Source of the DNA: an uncultured Prevotellaceae bacterium
GTDB lineage: Bacteria > Bacteroidota > Bacteroidia > Bacteroidales > Bacteroidaceae
Assembly (NCBI GenBank): GCA_902781315.1
Contig: CACZIT010000002.1
Location: 124,001-188,000 of the forward strand
Direction of reading: 5' to 3'
Length of the DNA stretch: 64,000 bases
Shown piece by piece: positions 21,382-29,459 of the stretch; the first letter of the stretch is position 1; each line of letters begins with the position of its first letter. A program made the translations under genes and the position numbers. A model generated the notes under the pieces. It did not search any database, was not told the origin of the DNA, and saw only the letters and a program-made list of their open reading frames with translations.

Positions 21382-22784
21382 AGCGCACACTATCAAACAA
21401 CGCCTATCTCATCATCTCGGCGCTCTTCCTCCTACTCCTCATAGCCATACTCTGCATCTTTGGCTACACACCCACCAACGACGGAGAAGGATACCTCGAC
21501 TATGCCCGCATCGCACTCGCAGAACACCAGCCCTATCCATCACCAAAAACCATAATCGGACAACCATTCATCTGGAATCCAGGCATCATCAACCTTATTA
21601 TCCTCTCTCTGTGGGCCTTTCAGTCGCTATGGCCACTACTCCTCACCCTGTGCCTCATGAAAGCACTCAGCGCATTTCTCGTGGCTAAAATCGCATCAAA
21701 ACTCTTCTCCCGCCAAACAGCACTCATCGCACTCTTCCTCTATATCCTCTATCCCAACAACTGGGGACAAAGCACCATGCTCTCATCCGAAATACCCATG
21801 GTCTTCTTCACACTACTAGCCGTCAACCTCTCCCTCAAAAACAATAATAGTCCCCGTTTGCTGCGACCCCGTCGCAGCCATAATCATCCCCGTGTGTTTC
21901 AACCGCGTCAAAGTTTGCTGCGACCGCGTCGCAGCCATATCTCCCTCCAATTCCTCGCAGGCATCACCCTTGCCATTGCCAACTGGTTCCGACCCGTAGC
22001 CACCATCTTCCTCGTCGCCCTAGTCCTCTACCACCTCCTAAAGCGTTCCCGTTTGTTGCGACCGCGTCGCAACCCCACACGCCCCATCCTCCACCTCCTG
22101 TCCGGCTACCTCCTCACCATCCTCATCATCGCCACCAGCTGCTACCTGCGCACAGGCTACTTCATCTATCAGAGCGACACCCTCTGGTTCAATATGGCCG
22201 AAGCAACCTACGAAAAAGACCCGCAGCCACACTATTCCACCGAAATGTTCCCACCAGGAACAGCACGCTACATACAAGATATGCAGCACAAAACAGCCAT
22301 CGAGTGCTGCCATATCTGGCGACAGAGAAGCCTCAAGTGGCTCGCCGAACATCCCGCACAATATCTCAGCAAGATACCTGCACGACTCTACTACGTCTAT
22401 AAAAACGATATCGACAACTTATCCGCATTCCTGCCCGATAAGTCAAACCCAGCCGAAAACTACGTCACGCTACCACTCAAAAGCATCCTACACCTCTCCA
22501 AAACCTCCCTAACCTTCAGAGAAGGCACTGCCGTAGCCTCACTCGCCATCATCACCACCATTTTCTATATCCTCCTCCTCCTTTCAGCCATCATTGCCGC
22601 CATCACCAATCTCCGCACCAATCTCCACTCTCCGCTCTCCACTCTAAACATAACCCTCCTCCTCTTCATCATCATAGCAGGATCACTCGCACTCGTACTC
22701 GCCGTACACGGCGAAACACGCTTCAAAGCCCCCTTCATGCCATTCATCTTCATCCTAGCCGCCCTCCTCCCCAAAAACCGTTAA
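21357..22784 (+). CDS. Polytopic membrane glycosyltransferase (ArnT/PMT-like, GT-C)
   Basis: A 475-residue protein with about ten membrane helices. The first large loop holds TNDGEGYLDYARIALAEHQPYP, with the acidic residues expected of GT-C enzymes that use polyprenyl-phosphate sugars. C-terminal residues VLAVHGETRFKAPFMPFIFI fit the ArnT/PMT-like pattern. Three family B palindromes are read in frame as LLRPRRS/N motifs (around residues 168-193 and 233-239), plus a degenerate copy; they fall in loops between helices. It is likely cotranscribed with porZ (25-nt overlap), hinting at a role in surface glycan synthesis. Base composition is unusual: very C-rich and G-poor on this strand. Confidence 0.75.
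   Translation: MQNSHRTLKRTLSNNAYLIISALFLLLLIAILCIFGYTPTNDGEGYLDYARIALAEHQPYPSPKTIIGQPFIWNPGIINLIILSLWAFQSLWPLLLTLCLMKALSAFLVAKIASKLFSRQTALIALFLYILYPNNWGQSTMLSSEIPMVFFTLLAVNLSLKNNNSPRLLRPRRSHNHPRVFQPRQSLLRPRRSHISLQFLAGITLAIANWFRPVATIFLVALVLYHLLKRSRLLRPRRNPTRPILHLLSGYLLTILIIATSCYLRTGYFIYQSDTLWFNMAEATYEKDPQPHYSTEMFPPGTARYIQDMQHKTAIECCHIWRQRSLKWLAEHPAQYLSKIPARLYYVYKNDIDNLSAFLPDKSNPAENYVTLPLKSILHLSKTSLTFREGTAVASLAIITTIFYILLLLSAIIAAITNLRTNLHSPLSTLNITLLLFIIIAGSLALVLAVHGETRFKAPFMPFIFILAALLPKNR
21860..22073. repeat. Three family B palindromes inside the glycosyltransferase gene
   Basis: Copies at 21860-21878 (CTGCGACCCCGTCGCAG core), 21917-21935 and 22055-22073 (GTTGCGACCGCGTCGCAAC). A weaker relative is at 21892-21912. 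All are in the frame giving LLRPRR. Confidence 0.9.
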
Positions 22785-22788
22785 GTAT

Positions 22789-22807
22789 GCTGCGACCGCG
22801 TCGCAGC
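22789..22807. repeat. Family B palindrome after the glycosyltransferase gene
   Basis: GCTGCGACCGCGTCGCAGC, 5 nt past the stop codon. Further copies lie at 23273-23291 and 24364-24380, just outside the ends of the next genes. Confidence 0.85.
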
Positions 22808-22849
22808 CAAACCAGTAGCAATAAAAAGAAACAACAGCCCCCCAAAAAA

Positions 22850-23240
22850 AATCCACACACAATCATTATTTTTTCTTTTTATTTTTAAATATTTTAAAAA
22901 AAACTTATTGATGATGATATTCCGTTGATAAGTTGAAAAGTTTTTCATCAAAAATTTGCTCATTTCCTTATCAACATTCTAAAAATAATTATCCACAACC
23001 CCTCTTAATTCTTAATCCTTAATTCTCAATAGCTTACCCTCCTTTTCCACAACTGTTCAAAACCAAAAATCTTTCAACTCTACACTCTCAACTCTACACT
23101 TTCCCCCTCTCTATCCGTGGAAAAGCTGTGCATAATCACATTTTTTTCTCCCCAATACTCCCGTAAAACCCCTCCACTCAAAACTCTCCACACTCAACTC
23201 CCCACTTTTCCCCCAAGTTTTCTACACACTTTTCCACCCT
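22850..23240. other. AT-rich convergent gap with DnaA-box-like sites, candidate origin-like region
   Basis: No gene fits in 22785-23300. It holds a strongly AT-rich stretch (22862-22990) and several 9-mers resembling the DnaA box: TTATCCACA (22989-22997, exact consensus), TTATCAACA (22968), TTTTCCACA (23043), TGTGCATAA (23127, inverted), CGTGGAAAA (23116, inverted, one mismatch), TTTTCTACA (23218) and TTTTCCACC (23230). Family E repeats (AACTCTACACTCTC) occupy part of the right half. Neighbouring genes converge on it, which is not typical for an origin. Confidence 0.45.
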
Positions 23241-23272
23241 ATTAAAAATTCCCCCATACCTCGTCTCCGTTT

Positions 23273-23291
23273 GCTGCGACCACGTCGCAGC
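23273..23291. repeat. Family B palindrome
   Basis: GCTGCGACCACGTCGCAGC, 10 nt beyond the stop codon of the CDP-glycerol transferase-like gene. Confidence 0.85.
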
Positions 23292-23300
23292 CTCTTCCCC

Positions 23301-24350
23301 TTACCTTACCCTTCCGAACGTCTTAATGCACATATACTTCCGCCACACATTCAGCTTACGGCACTTCGGCACACCATGCCGCCTGATGTAATCCTTCGCA
23401 CCCTCCAGCATCCTCACCGACGACATGCCGTCGTCATAAGGATCATAATTCTCTATCACCCACCTTCTCCTTTCAGCCAAGTCATCCCTGCAAGTCACCT
23501 CGTCAAACACACGAGGCACATCCTCCACATCCTGCACGTCGTGCCAGTACACATCCTTCGCACCCGCACGAAGCGTAATAACAGGCTTGTCCAGCAACAG
23601 AAACTCATAAATAGTCGACGACGTGTCGCTCAACATCACGTCAGCCATCAGCATATAGCGGGCCACCGAGTAGTCATCCATCAGCACAATACCATCCGTC
23701 TCACGAGCCAGCTCACCATACTCCTCCACCCACTCACGAGCCGTCAGCGGATGCAGCTTCATCAACAGCAGCCAGTCCTTCCGCTCAGTCACCAACTGAC
23801 GCAACACCTCCTTCATATAAGGCAACGACGTGAAACGCTTCGAAAACGTAGGAGCATACAGCGCAATACGCTTCCTGCCATACCTCCTCAGCAACTCCTC
23901 ACGCTCACCATCGAAAGCCCTCAAGTGAGCATGCACCCAGTCCCTACGCGACCAACCAGTCTCCAGCACCTCAAAGTCACCATACTTCCTCGAAAGCTCC
24001 TCAAACCTTCTCGTGAAAAAAGGACCCTGCGTGAAATAAGTATCAAAATACCTCCTGATCACCCAGTGACCCTTCTTCTCCGAAGCATAACCGTGGAAAA
24101 CCTGAATCTTCACACCCGACAGATAGTAAGGCACAATATTCCCAGGCACAAATATAGCCTCAGGATGCCAGTCATACACCTCCTGCATCACACCAGTCCA
24201 GCTAACAGCACCATCCAGCGGAAAACACCCAATCTTACGCCCGTCAACATACCAAAGCACATCATGACCACCCTCCTTCAGAGCAGCATCACCAATCGGC
24301 TTCAATATATCCACCGCATACCTGTTCTCGCAAAACAATAATATCCTCAT
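23301..24350 (-). CDS. CDP-glycerol glycerophosphotransferase-like protein (TagB/TagF family)
   Basis: A 349-residue cytosolic protein. The glycosyltransferase-B-like half is recognisable: QVFHGYASEKKGHW, LYAPTFSKRF, LMKLHPLTA, and the donor-site block MLSDTSSTIYEFLLLDKPVITL. These are hallmarks of the family that transfers glycerol-phosphate or related polyol-phosphates, in Gram-positives for teichoic acid. In Bacteroidetes such genes usually modify surface polysaccharides; the true acceptor is unknown here. Its coding strand is strikingly G-rich (the plus strand of 23941-24000 has 26 C and 7 G). It lies between two family B palindromes with 41 nt to the next gene. Confidence 0.78.
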   Translation of the reverse strand: MRILLFCENRYAVDILKPIGDAALKEGGHDVLWYVDGRKIGCFPLDGAVSWTGVMQEVYDWHPEAIFVPGNIVPYYLSGVKIQVFHGYASEKKGHWVIRRYFDTYFTQGPFFTRRFEELSRKYGDFEVLETGWSRRDWVHAHLRAFDGEREELLRRYGRKRIALYAPTFSKRFTSLPYMKEVLRQLVTERKDWLLLMKLHPLTAREWVEEYGELARETDGIVLMDDYSVARYMLMADVMLSDTSSTIYEFLLLDKPVITLRAGAKDVYWHDVQDVEDVPRVFDEVTCRDDLAERRRWVIENYDPYDDGMSSVRMLEGAKDYIRRHGVPKCRKLNVWRKYMCIKTFGRVR

Positions 24351-24363
24351 ATCGTCCCGTTCA

Positions 24364-24380
24364 CTGCGACCAAGTCGCAG
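24364..24380. repeat. Family B palindrome between two minus-strand genes
   Basis: CTGCGACCAAGTCGCAG, in the 41-nt gap after the DUF3108 gene. Confidence 0.8.
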
Positions 24381-24391
24381 CGTAAAAAAAG

Positions 24392-25201
24392 TTACTTCAC
24401 CACCGACGCAATCGCATTCCGGTTACCCTTGATGCCCACAACAAACGCCTTCGCAGAACCAAAGCGAAGAAACATGTCCAGACGAACCGGAATATGATTA
24501 TCATCGTCAGTCACGTAGAAGTCCACAACCTTCTTCCACTTATCACCATCCTTCTCCATATACGACAACTGAAGACACCTGTACTTCACACCGTTGTCAC
24601 CCTTCACAACCTGCTTACCACGATACACAATCCTCGCAGGATCACAACTGTTGCCGTCCACCATCGGAAAATCAATCACCTTACCCTTCTTCCAACCCTC
24701 AGGGTTAAACGAACGGGCACGGATAAACATATTCAGCATGTCATACACACAATCACCGTAACGCTTCTTCAACCACGTGTGACTGCCGTCAGACTTCTGC
24801 CTGTGCTGACGACAAACTGTCTTACCGTCAGCATAATCATAAAAAACCTCGTCAACATAATAACGCTTGCCCTCCCTGGCACCCTTACGGTAATACAAAG
24901 GAGCCATGTCCAAACTGCTGTAGCACAACAACGTGTCACGCAACACAAACATGTCGTCAACACGCTTGCTGCCACGAGTCGTCAGACTCGCACGCCAAGC
25001 ACGACGACCACCGTAGCTGCTCTCCACAGTCGACATCGAAGCTGTGCCGGCCTTCACCCACACAAACTTCCAGTTGTAATACAAGTTATAAGACAAATAT
25101 TCACCAGACTTGAAAGCAGTGTTGCGAAACGTACACTGACCCTCAGATGCCGCCACCCACACAAACAGCAGCAACAGCATGCAAACAATCTTTTTTTTCA
25201 T
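24392..25201 (-). CDS. DUF3108 family exported protein
   Basis: A 269-residue protein with signal peptide MKKKIVCMLLLLFVWVAASE. The pattern FKSGEYLSYNLYYNWKFVWVKAGTASM, then a late FYVTDDDNHIPVRLDMFLRFGSAKAF block, is that of DUF3108, a beta-rich periplasmic family without known activity, often near envelope genes. I see no catalytic signature. It precedes the CDP-glycerol transferase-like gene on the same strand, 41 nt apart, and follows the Ig-like lipoprotein gene by 32 nt, so the three are probably cotranscribed. Confidence 0.85.
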   Translation of the reverse strand: MKKKIVCMLLLLFVWVAASEGQCTFRNTAFKSGEYLSYNLYYNWKFVWVKAGTASMSTVESSYGGRRAWRASLTTRGSKRVDDMFVLRDTLLCYSSLDMAPLYYRKGAREGKRYYVDEVFYDYADGKTVCRQHRQKSDGSHTWLKKRYGDCVYDMLNMFIRARSFNPEGWKKGKVIDFPMVDGNSCDPARIVYRGKQVVKGDNGVKYRCLQLSYMEKDGDKWKKVVDFYVTDDDNHIPVRLDMFLRFGSAKAFVVGIKGNRNAIASVVK

Positions 25202-25233
25202 CGCTTCGTCTCCTCCCTTAATGATGATGAGTA

Positions 25234-27318
25234 TTAATTTTCTTCAGGAGCCTTGATCCCCAGTTTCTTGGCGCGGTCAGCGTTCTTGCTGCGAATTGTC
25301 TTCTGCTTCTCCCCTTTCTGCTTCACCAGCTTCGCAGGCTTCTGCTCGAAGAGAGGCTTGTCAAGCACATTCCACGTCTCAGTAACGTCCCACTTCTCCT
25401 TACATTCTATCTCCTCCGAATAGTAGTACACAGCCTCAGGCTGCACGTCCTCGTCGTAGTTACCCGTATCCCACACGCCATTCTCATTGCTGTCAACAAA
25501 TATGCGCAGGTAGTATTTCCCCGGCGTGACGTAGAAAAATTCAGCCTGACCGTTCTTCGTGCTCACCTCTTTTATCACCGCGTCGCTGGCGTTCAGCAGC
25601 TGAGCCACCACAGGCTTGCCGTTCATGCCCGACAACGTGAAGAGCAACGTGCTGTAGGCATCATAGCCCTTTGCCTTGAAACCCTGTTTCACGGCCTTGC
25701 AGCTGTTGCCATAGATATCGCTGATGGCAGCACTGTCAATCTCCAGACTATATTCCTGACCCGGTCGCCATTCGCCTAGCAGCGTGTAGGCCAACTCTGC
25801 CTTCGGCAGGTCACCTGTGCCGCTGAAGAGCTCTGCAGGGTGCTCGTCCCTATAAGGCTTCAGCTGATAGCGGGCCTCATACCACAGCGTGTCCACCTTC
25901 GTATAAAGATGGATGCCGGCGGTGTCGAGGCGTTCGAAGGGGTAGGGCGACGTCAGCGTGATATTGCGGTCGGGATCCAGCTGCGACTGCACGTCAATCT
26001 TCAGCAGCATAGGCTCCTTAGGCATGATGCTGTCGTAGGGCTCGCCGCGCTTCTTCAGCTTGTCCTGTTGCTTCTTCCATTCGTCATACTCCTTTTGCTT
26101 CTGCTTCAGTCGCTTCGCATAAGGCTGTTTCGAAAGCATCTCCAGCGTGTCGGTGTACTCCACGAGAACGCCCAGCGTGTCGGTGATGTGGTACTTCGCC
26201 TCCATGCGCAGCGTGTCCTGATTGATGAGCGTGGTGTCGCGCAGCCAGAACGTAATGGGATATTCCACACTGCTCTCTGCCGACTGACCGTTGCCCGTCG
26301 AGCGCTTGCTGCCGCTCTTCTGACTGTCGCTGCCACTCATGCCACGCTGCACCAGCAGCTGGCCCTTCTCGTCGAAGTTCAGTCCGCGAATCTCAGGAAT
26401 CTCCTCGTGGTCGTAGGAGAAGAAGAACGTAAAGCGGTCCGGATCCGTGCGCTCAGTCTTGATTTTCTGGCGGTCGGTCTGCACCTCGCTGAATGCCCTC
26501 AGCACGATGTCGTCGGGCAGGAAGTGGGTGTAGGGAATGGGCAGTATCTCGTCGATGTGCAGCGTGTCGCGCCAGATAGTATCATAGCGCGTGTCGGGCT
26601 TCGACGAAGGTTCAAACACGTCGTGCGAGAACGCTATCTGCTCGCTCTTCTGCGAGAACATATAGTCGCCGTCGACATCCTGCAGGGCAAAGGCACGATA
26701 GCTGCCCGGCGCAATGCCCTTCACGACGAAGTGGCCGCGGCTGTCGGTGCGCGAGATGCGCAGCAGCGGTTCCGTGCGGAACACCGAGTCGGGCGCGTCG
26801 GCACGGTAAAGACCCACGGCAATGCCCTTGATGGGTTCCAGATTGTCGGCAGCCAGCACGTAGCCACTTACCTCCATCGTGTCTATCTCGCTACCCGTCG
26901 AGAAACTATAGGTGTAGTTGCCCAGCGGATTGCCCTCGTTGTTGTCGGTGATGGCATCCGAGAAGTCAATCGTGTACGTGGTGTTGGGCTTCAGCGAGTC
27001 CTTCAGTTCCACCACGATGGCCTTGCCCTCAGCCTTTATCTCAGGCTGTTCCAGTTGCGGGGGCGACACAATCACCTTTTCCGTAGCATTCTCAATTTTG
27101 ATGTATTCGTTGAAGACGATGCGTACTTTTTGCGTATTAAATCCCGTACCCTTGTCAGTGGGCGATGTGCTCACCACGCGAGGCGGTGTCTCGTCGAACC
27201 ATCCGCCGTCGGGACTGCCCATGCGGGCGCAGGACGCAGTAACAAGGCAACAAACCAGCAAGGTAACAACATTCCGTGCTACCTTTGTCATCTTCCAATG
27301 TGTTATGTTCGTTCTCAT
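25234..27318 (-). CDS. Lipoprotein with N-terminal Ig-like (Big_5) domain and carboxypeptidase-regulatory-like domain
   Basis: About 694 residues from ATG 27318 (a later ATG at 27291 is also possible). The lipobox LVTASC puts the acylated Cys at residue 30. Next come PPRVVSTSPTDKGTGFNTQKVRIVFNEY and YTIDFSDAITDNNEGNPL, the Big_5 Ig-like fold, then a CarboxypepD_reg-like segment (VSGYVLAADNLEPIKGIAVGLY ... GHFVVKGIAPGSYRAFALQD). A charged linker (QKQKEYDEWKKQQDKLKKR) precedes further beta domains. The hydrophobic core NVVTLLVCCLVTA is encoded by GTAACAAGG-type family C repeat sequence. The role is unknown; it is likely structural in the outer membrane. The reading frame also continues upstream into a family D repeat. 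Confidence 0.8.
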   Translation of the reverse strand: MRTNITHWKMTKVARNVVTLLVCCLVTASCARMGSPDGGWFDETPPRVVSTSPTDKGTGFNTQKVRIVFNEYIKIENATEKVIVSPPQLEQPEIKAEGKAIVVELKDSLKPNTTYTIDFSDAITDNNEGNPLGNYTYSFSTGSEIDTMEVSGYVLAADNLEPIKGIAVGLYRADAPDSVFRTEPLLRISRTDSRGHFVVKGIAPGSYRAFALQDVDGDYMFSQKSEQIAFSHDVFEPSSKPDTRYDTIWRDTLHIDEILPIPYTHFLPDDIVLRAFSEVQTDRQKIKTERTDPDRFTFFFSYDHEEIPEIRGLNFDEKGQLLVQRGMSGSDSQKSGSKRSTGNGQSAESSVEYPITFWLRDTTLINQDTLRMEAKYHITDTLGVLVEYTDTLEMLSKQPYAKRLKQKQKEYDEWKKQQDKLKKRGEPYDSIMPKEPMLLKIDVQSQLDPDRNITLTSPYPFERLDTAGIHLYTKVDTLWYEARYQLKPYRDEHPAELFSGTGDLPKAELAYTLLGEWRPGQEYSLEIDSAAISDIYGNSCKAVKQGFKAKGYDAYSTLLFTLSGMNGKPVVAQLLNASDAVIKEVSTKNGQAEFFYVTPGKYYLRIFVDSNENGVWDTGNYDEDVQPEAVYYYSEEIECKEKWDVTETWNVLDKPLFEQKPAKLVKQKGEKQKTIRSKNADRAKKLGIKAPEEN
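27239..27270 (-). repeat. Family C sequence encoding the signal-peptide core of the Ig-like lipoprotein
   Basis: The plus strand reads GTAACAAGGCAACAAACCAG then CAAGGTAACAAC, degenerate GTAACAAG units. On the coding strand they give VVTLLVCCLVT, directly before the lipobox. Confidence 0.65.
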
Positions 27319-27322
27319 ATTA

Positions 27323-27488
27323 CCTTGTTCTTTCTCCACTGCGCTCCAAAAGCAAGCAGAGCTCGTAGTCCCTTGTTACCTTGTTCTTTCTCCGCTTCGC
27401 TACGAAAGCGAGCAGAGCTCGTGGTCCTTTGTTACCTTGTTACCTTGTTACCTTGTCACCTTGTTACTCTGTTACCTTGTTACCTTGC
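27323..27488. repeat. Two family D units and a TTACCTTG array between genes
   Basis: D units at 27323-27375 and 27379-27431 (CTTGTTCTTTCTCCGCTTCG ... GAGCAGAGCTCGTGGTCC) are followed by about eight TTACCTTG-like units (27428-27488). The array provides the last codons (QGNKVTE) and stop of the GH3 gene. Confidence 0.85.
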
Positions 27489-28990
27489 AACACGAGCAGT
27501 TCCTCAATATGCTTGCGCTCGTTCGACAGGCGAGGAATCTTGTGCTGACCACCCAGCTTACCCTTCATCTTCAGCCAGTCGTTGAAGAGATCCTTGCGGG
27601 CCACGATCACCTCCAGGTGCTGCAGCGTGATGTCGTGAGAGCGCTTCGCCTCGTAGTCGCTGTTCAGCTGTTGCAGTTTCTTGTCCAGTATCTGCTCAAA
27701 CTCACCAATGTCCTTCGGTGCACGGGCAAACTCTATGAGCCACTGGTGACGGCACTTTGCGTGCTCGTCCATGAACACCGGAGCTGCCGTGTATTCCAGC
27801 ACCTCGGCACCCGTCTGCTCGCAGGCGTAGGCCAGTCCGCGTTCGGCATTGTCCATGATGAGCTCCTCGCCAAAGGCATTGATGAAGTACTTTGTGCGAC
27901 CCGTGATGATGAATTTATAAGGATTCTTCTCAGTGAACATGATGGTGTCGCCAATCATGTAGCGCCACAATCCGCACGACGTGCTGATCATCATGGCATA
28001 GTTTCGGCCCACTTCCACGCCCTCCAGCGGCACCACGTGGGTGCGCACGTGCTGGTTCAGTTCGTCCAGTGGCACAAACTCGTAGAACACGTCGTAGTCC
28101 AGCATGAGCAGCATGGCATGGTCCGTGGGGTCGTTCTGGATGCCGAAGAAACCCTCAGAAGCGTTGTAGGTCTCCATGTAGTGCATGCGCGGCGAGCGGA
28201 TAATCTGCTCGTACTGGTGGCGATAGGGCGTGAAGGCGATGCCGCCGTGGAAAAACACTTCCAGGTTCGGCCACACTTCGTCGAGCGTCTTGGCACCCGA
28301 CAACTCCAGCACGCGCACCAGCACCGACAGCATCCACGAAGGCACGCCGCTCAGGTTGGTCACGTTCTGGTGCATCGTCTCTCGGGCTATACGGTCGCGC
28401 TTCACCTCGAAGTCGCTCAGCAATGCTGTCTGCTTCTTCGGCACGCGTATGAGGTTGGCCAGCGGATTGATGTTTTCAATCAGGATGGCGCTCAGGTCAC
28501 CCACCAGCGAGTGGTGAACATTGTAGTTGGGCTGATGGCTGCCACCCAGGATGAGGCCCTTGCCGTCGAACATGCGGGTTTGCGGATTGTTCTGCAGATA
28601 GAACGCCACCACATCCTTGCCACCTCGGTAGTGAATGTGCTTCAGACCCTCCTCAGAAACAGGAATGAATTTCGACTTGTCGTTGGTCGTACCGCTCGAC
28701 TTCGCATACCACTTCACTCGACCCGGCCACAGCACATTGGCCTCGCCGTGGCGCATGCGGTCGATGTCGCCCTTCAGTTCCTCATAACTGTTCTGAGGCA
28801 CCAAGCGAGCAAAGTCGTCATAGTTATTGATGCTGTTGAAGCCGTGTTGCCGACCGTATTCAGTCTGCCGGCCAGCGGCAATGAGATGTTCAAACACCGA
28901 CTGCTGCAATGCTGTGCCCTCAGTCTGGTGGCGGGAGAGTTCTTTTTGTCGCGACAAGAATGTCTTGCCAACAATGCTGGTCAGATTCAT
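27464..28990 (-). CDS. GH3 auxin-responsive-promoter family protein (acyl-adenylate/amide-forming enzyme)
   Basis: A 508-residue cytosolic protein of the GH3 family. The ATP-binding block WYAKSSGTTNDKSKFIPVSEEGL is clear, with MHYMETYNASEGFFGIQND and YMIGDTIMFTEKNPYKFIITGRTK further on. In plants these enzymes conjugate amino acids to acyl-adenylates; the bacterial substrate is unknown. The C-terminal seven residues and the stop are formed by the TTACCTTG repeat array. It has its own promoter at 29064-29094 and lies upstream of the Ig-like lipoprotein gene. Confidence 0.9.
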   Translation of the reverse strand: MNLTSIVGKTFLSRQKELSRHQTEGTALQQSVFEHLIAAGRQTEYGRQHGFNSINNYDDFARLVPQNSYEELKGDIDRMRHGEANVLWPGRVKWYAKSSGTTNDKSKFIPVSEEGLKHIHYRGGKDVVAFYLQNNPQTRMFDGKGLILGGSHQPNYNVHHSLVGDLSAILIENINPLANLIRVPKKQTALLSDFEVKRDRIARETMHQNVTNLSGVPSWMLSVLVRVLELSGAKTLDEVWPNLEVFFHGGIAFTPYRHQYEQIIRSPRMHYMETYNASEGFFGIQNDPTDHAMLLMLDYDVFYEFVPLDELNQHVRTHVVPLEGVEVGRNYAMMISTSCGLWRYMIGDTIMFTEKNPYKFIITGRTKYFINAFGEELIMDNAERGLAYACEQTGAEVLEYTAAPVFMDEHAKCRHQWLIEFARAPKDIGEFEQILDKKLQQLNSDYEAKRSHDITLQHLEVIVARKDLFNDWLKMKGKLGGQHKIPRLSNERKHIEELLVLQGNKVTE

Positions 28991-29063
28991 TTCCTATATT
29001 TCTTTGTATCAGCTCGTTTTCTACTGTCGGCCACGGTTTTTTCCCCTGGTCGGTATCAGCCTG

Positions 29064-29094
29064 CAAAGATACTTCATTTCAGCCGAACTACAAA
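29064..29094 (-). promoter_or_regulatory. Promoter of the GH3-family gene
   Basis: On the minus strand TTTG (29091-29094), a 19-nt spacer and TATCTTTG (29064-29071) match both consensus boxes. The start codon is about 74 nt downstream. Confidence 0.8.
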
Positions 29095-29170
29095 GAATTT
29101 AATTCTTTTTAAGTGATACTGCCGCCGGCAACGCCCTGCCTGTCAACAGCAAAACAGATGATTTTCCCCG

Positions 29171-29232
29171 ACATTTCAAGCTGTTTTCTAGAGGAAATTA
29201 AGTTGTTTTGTAGAGAAATTCAAGTTGTTTTC
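29171..29232. repeat. Three imperfect tandem units of about 22 nt
   Basis: Units of the form AATTCAAGTTGTTTTNTAGAG occur three times (29173, 29196, 29217 approx.). They are the only structure I see in 29101-29300, apart from the terminator further on; no gene is apparent in 28991-29459. Confidence 0.55.
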
Positions 29233-29304
29233 CCAATCGTTAATTACGATGAAGTGGCATAGGAAGGAGATAAAAAAAGGGGAAAAACAGGTATATCGTT
29301 CACT

Positions 29305-29367
29305 AAAAAAAATGCCGAAGGTACGGCAGAATGAAAGCTACTTGGGCTTTCTGTCGTACCTTCGGCA
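29305..29367 (-). terminator. Long hairpin terminator downstream of rnc
   Basis: TGCCGAAGGTACG (29313-29325) pairs with CGTACCTTCGGCA (29355-29367), continued by CAGAA/TTCTG and AAAGC/GCTTT. On the minus strand the stem is followed by eight T, so it ends the acpP-fabF-rnc transcript. Confidence 0.85.
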
Positions 29368-29459
29368 CTTTGTTCTTTCCGGGAAGTCTTCGACGGGGTT
29401 CCGCTTTGCAACATCCCCGCCTGTATTCTTTCCAGGTCTTCGGGCTTCGTTTGCGACGA

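Noticed and set aside
22781..23300. CRISPR or tandem-repeat array in the AT-rich gap
   Set aside because: The repeated AACTCTACAC-type units are short and irregular without spacers of constant length; the DnaA-like boxes are the more consistent signal.
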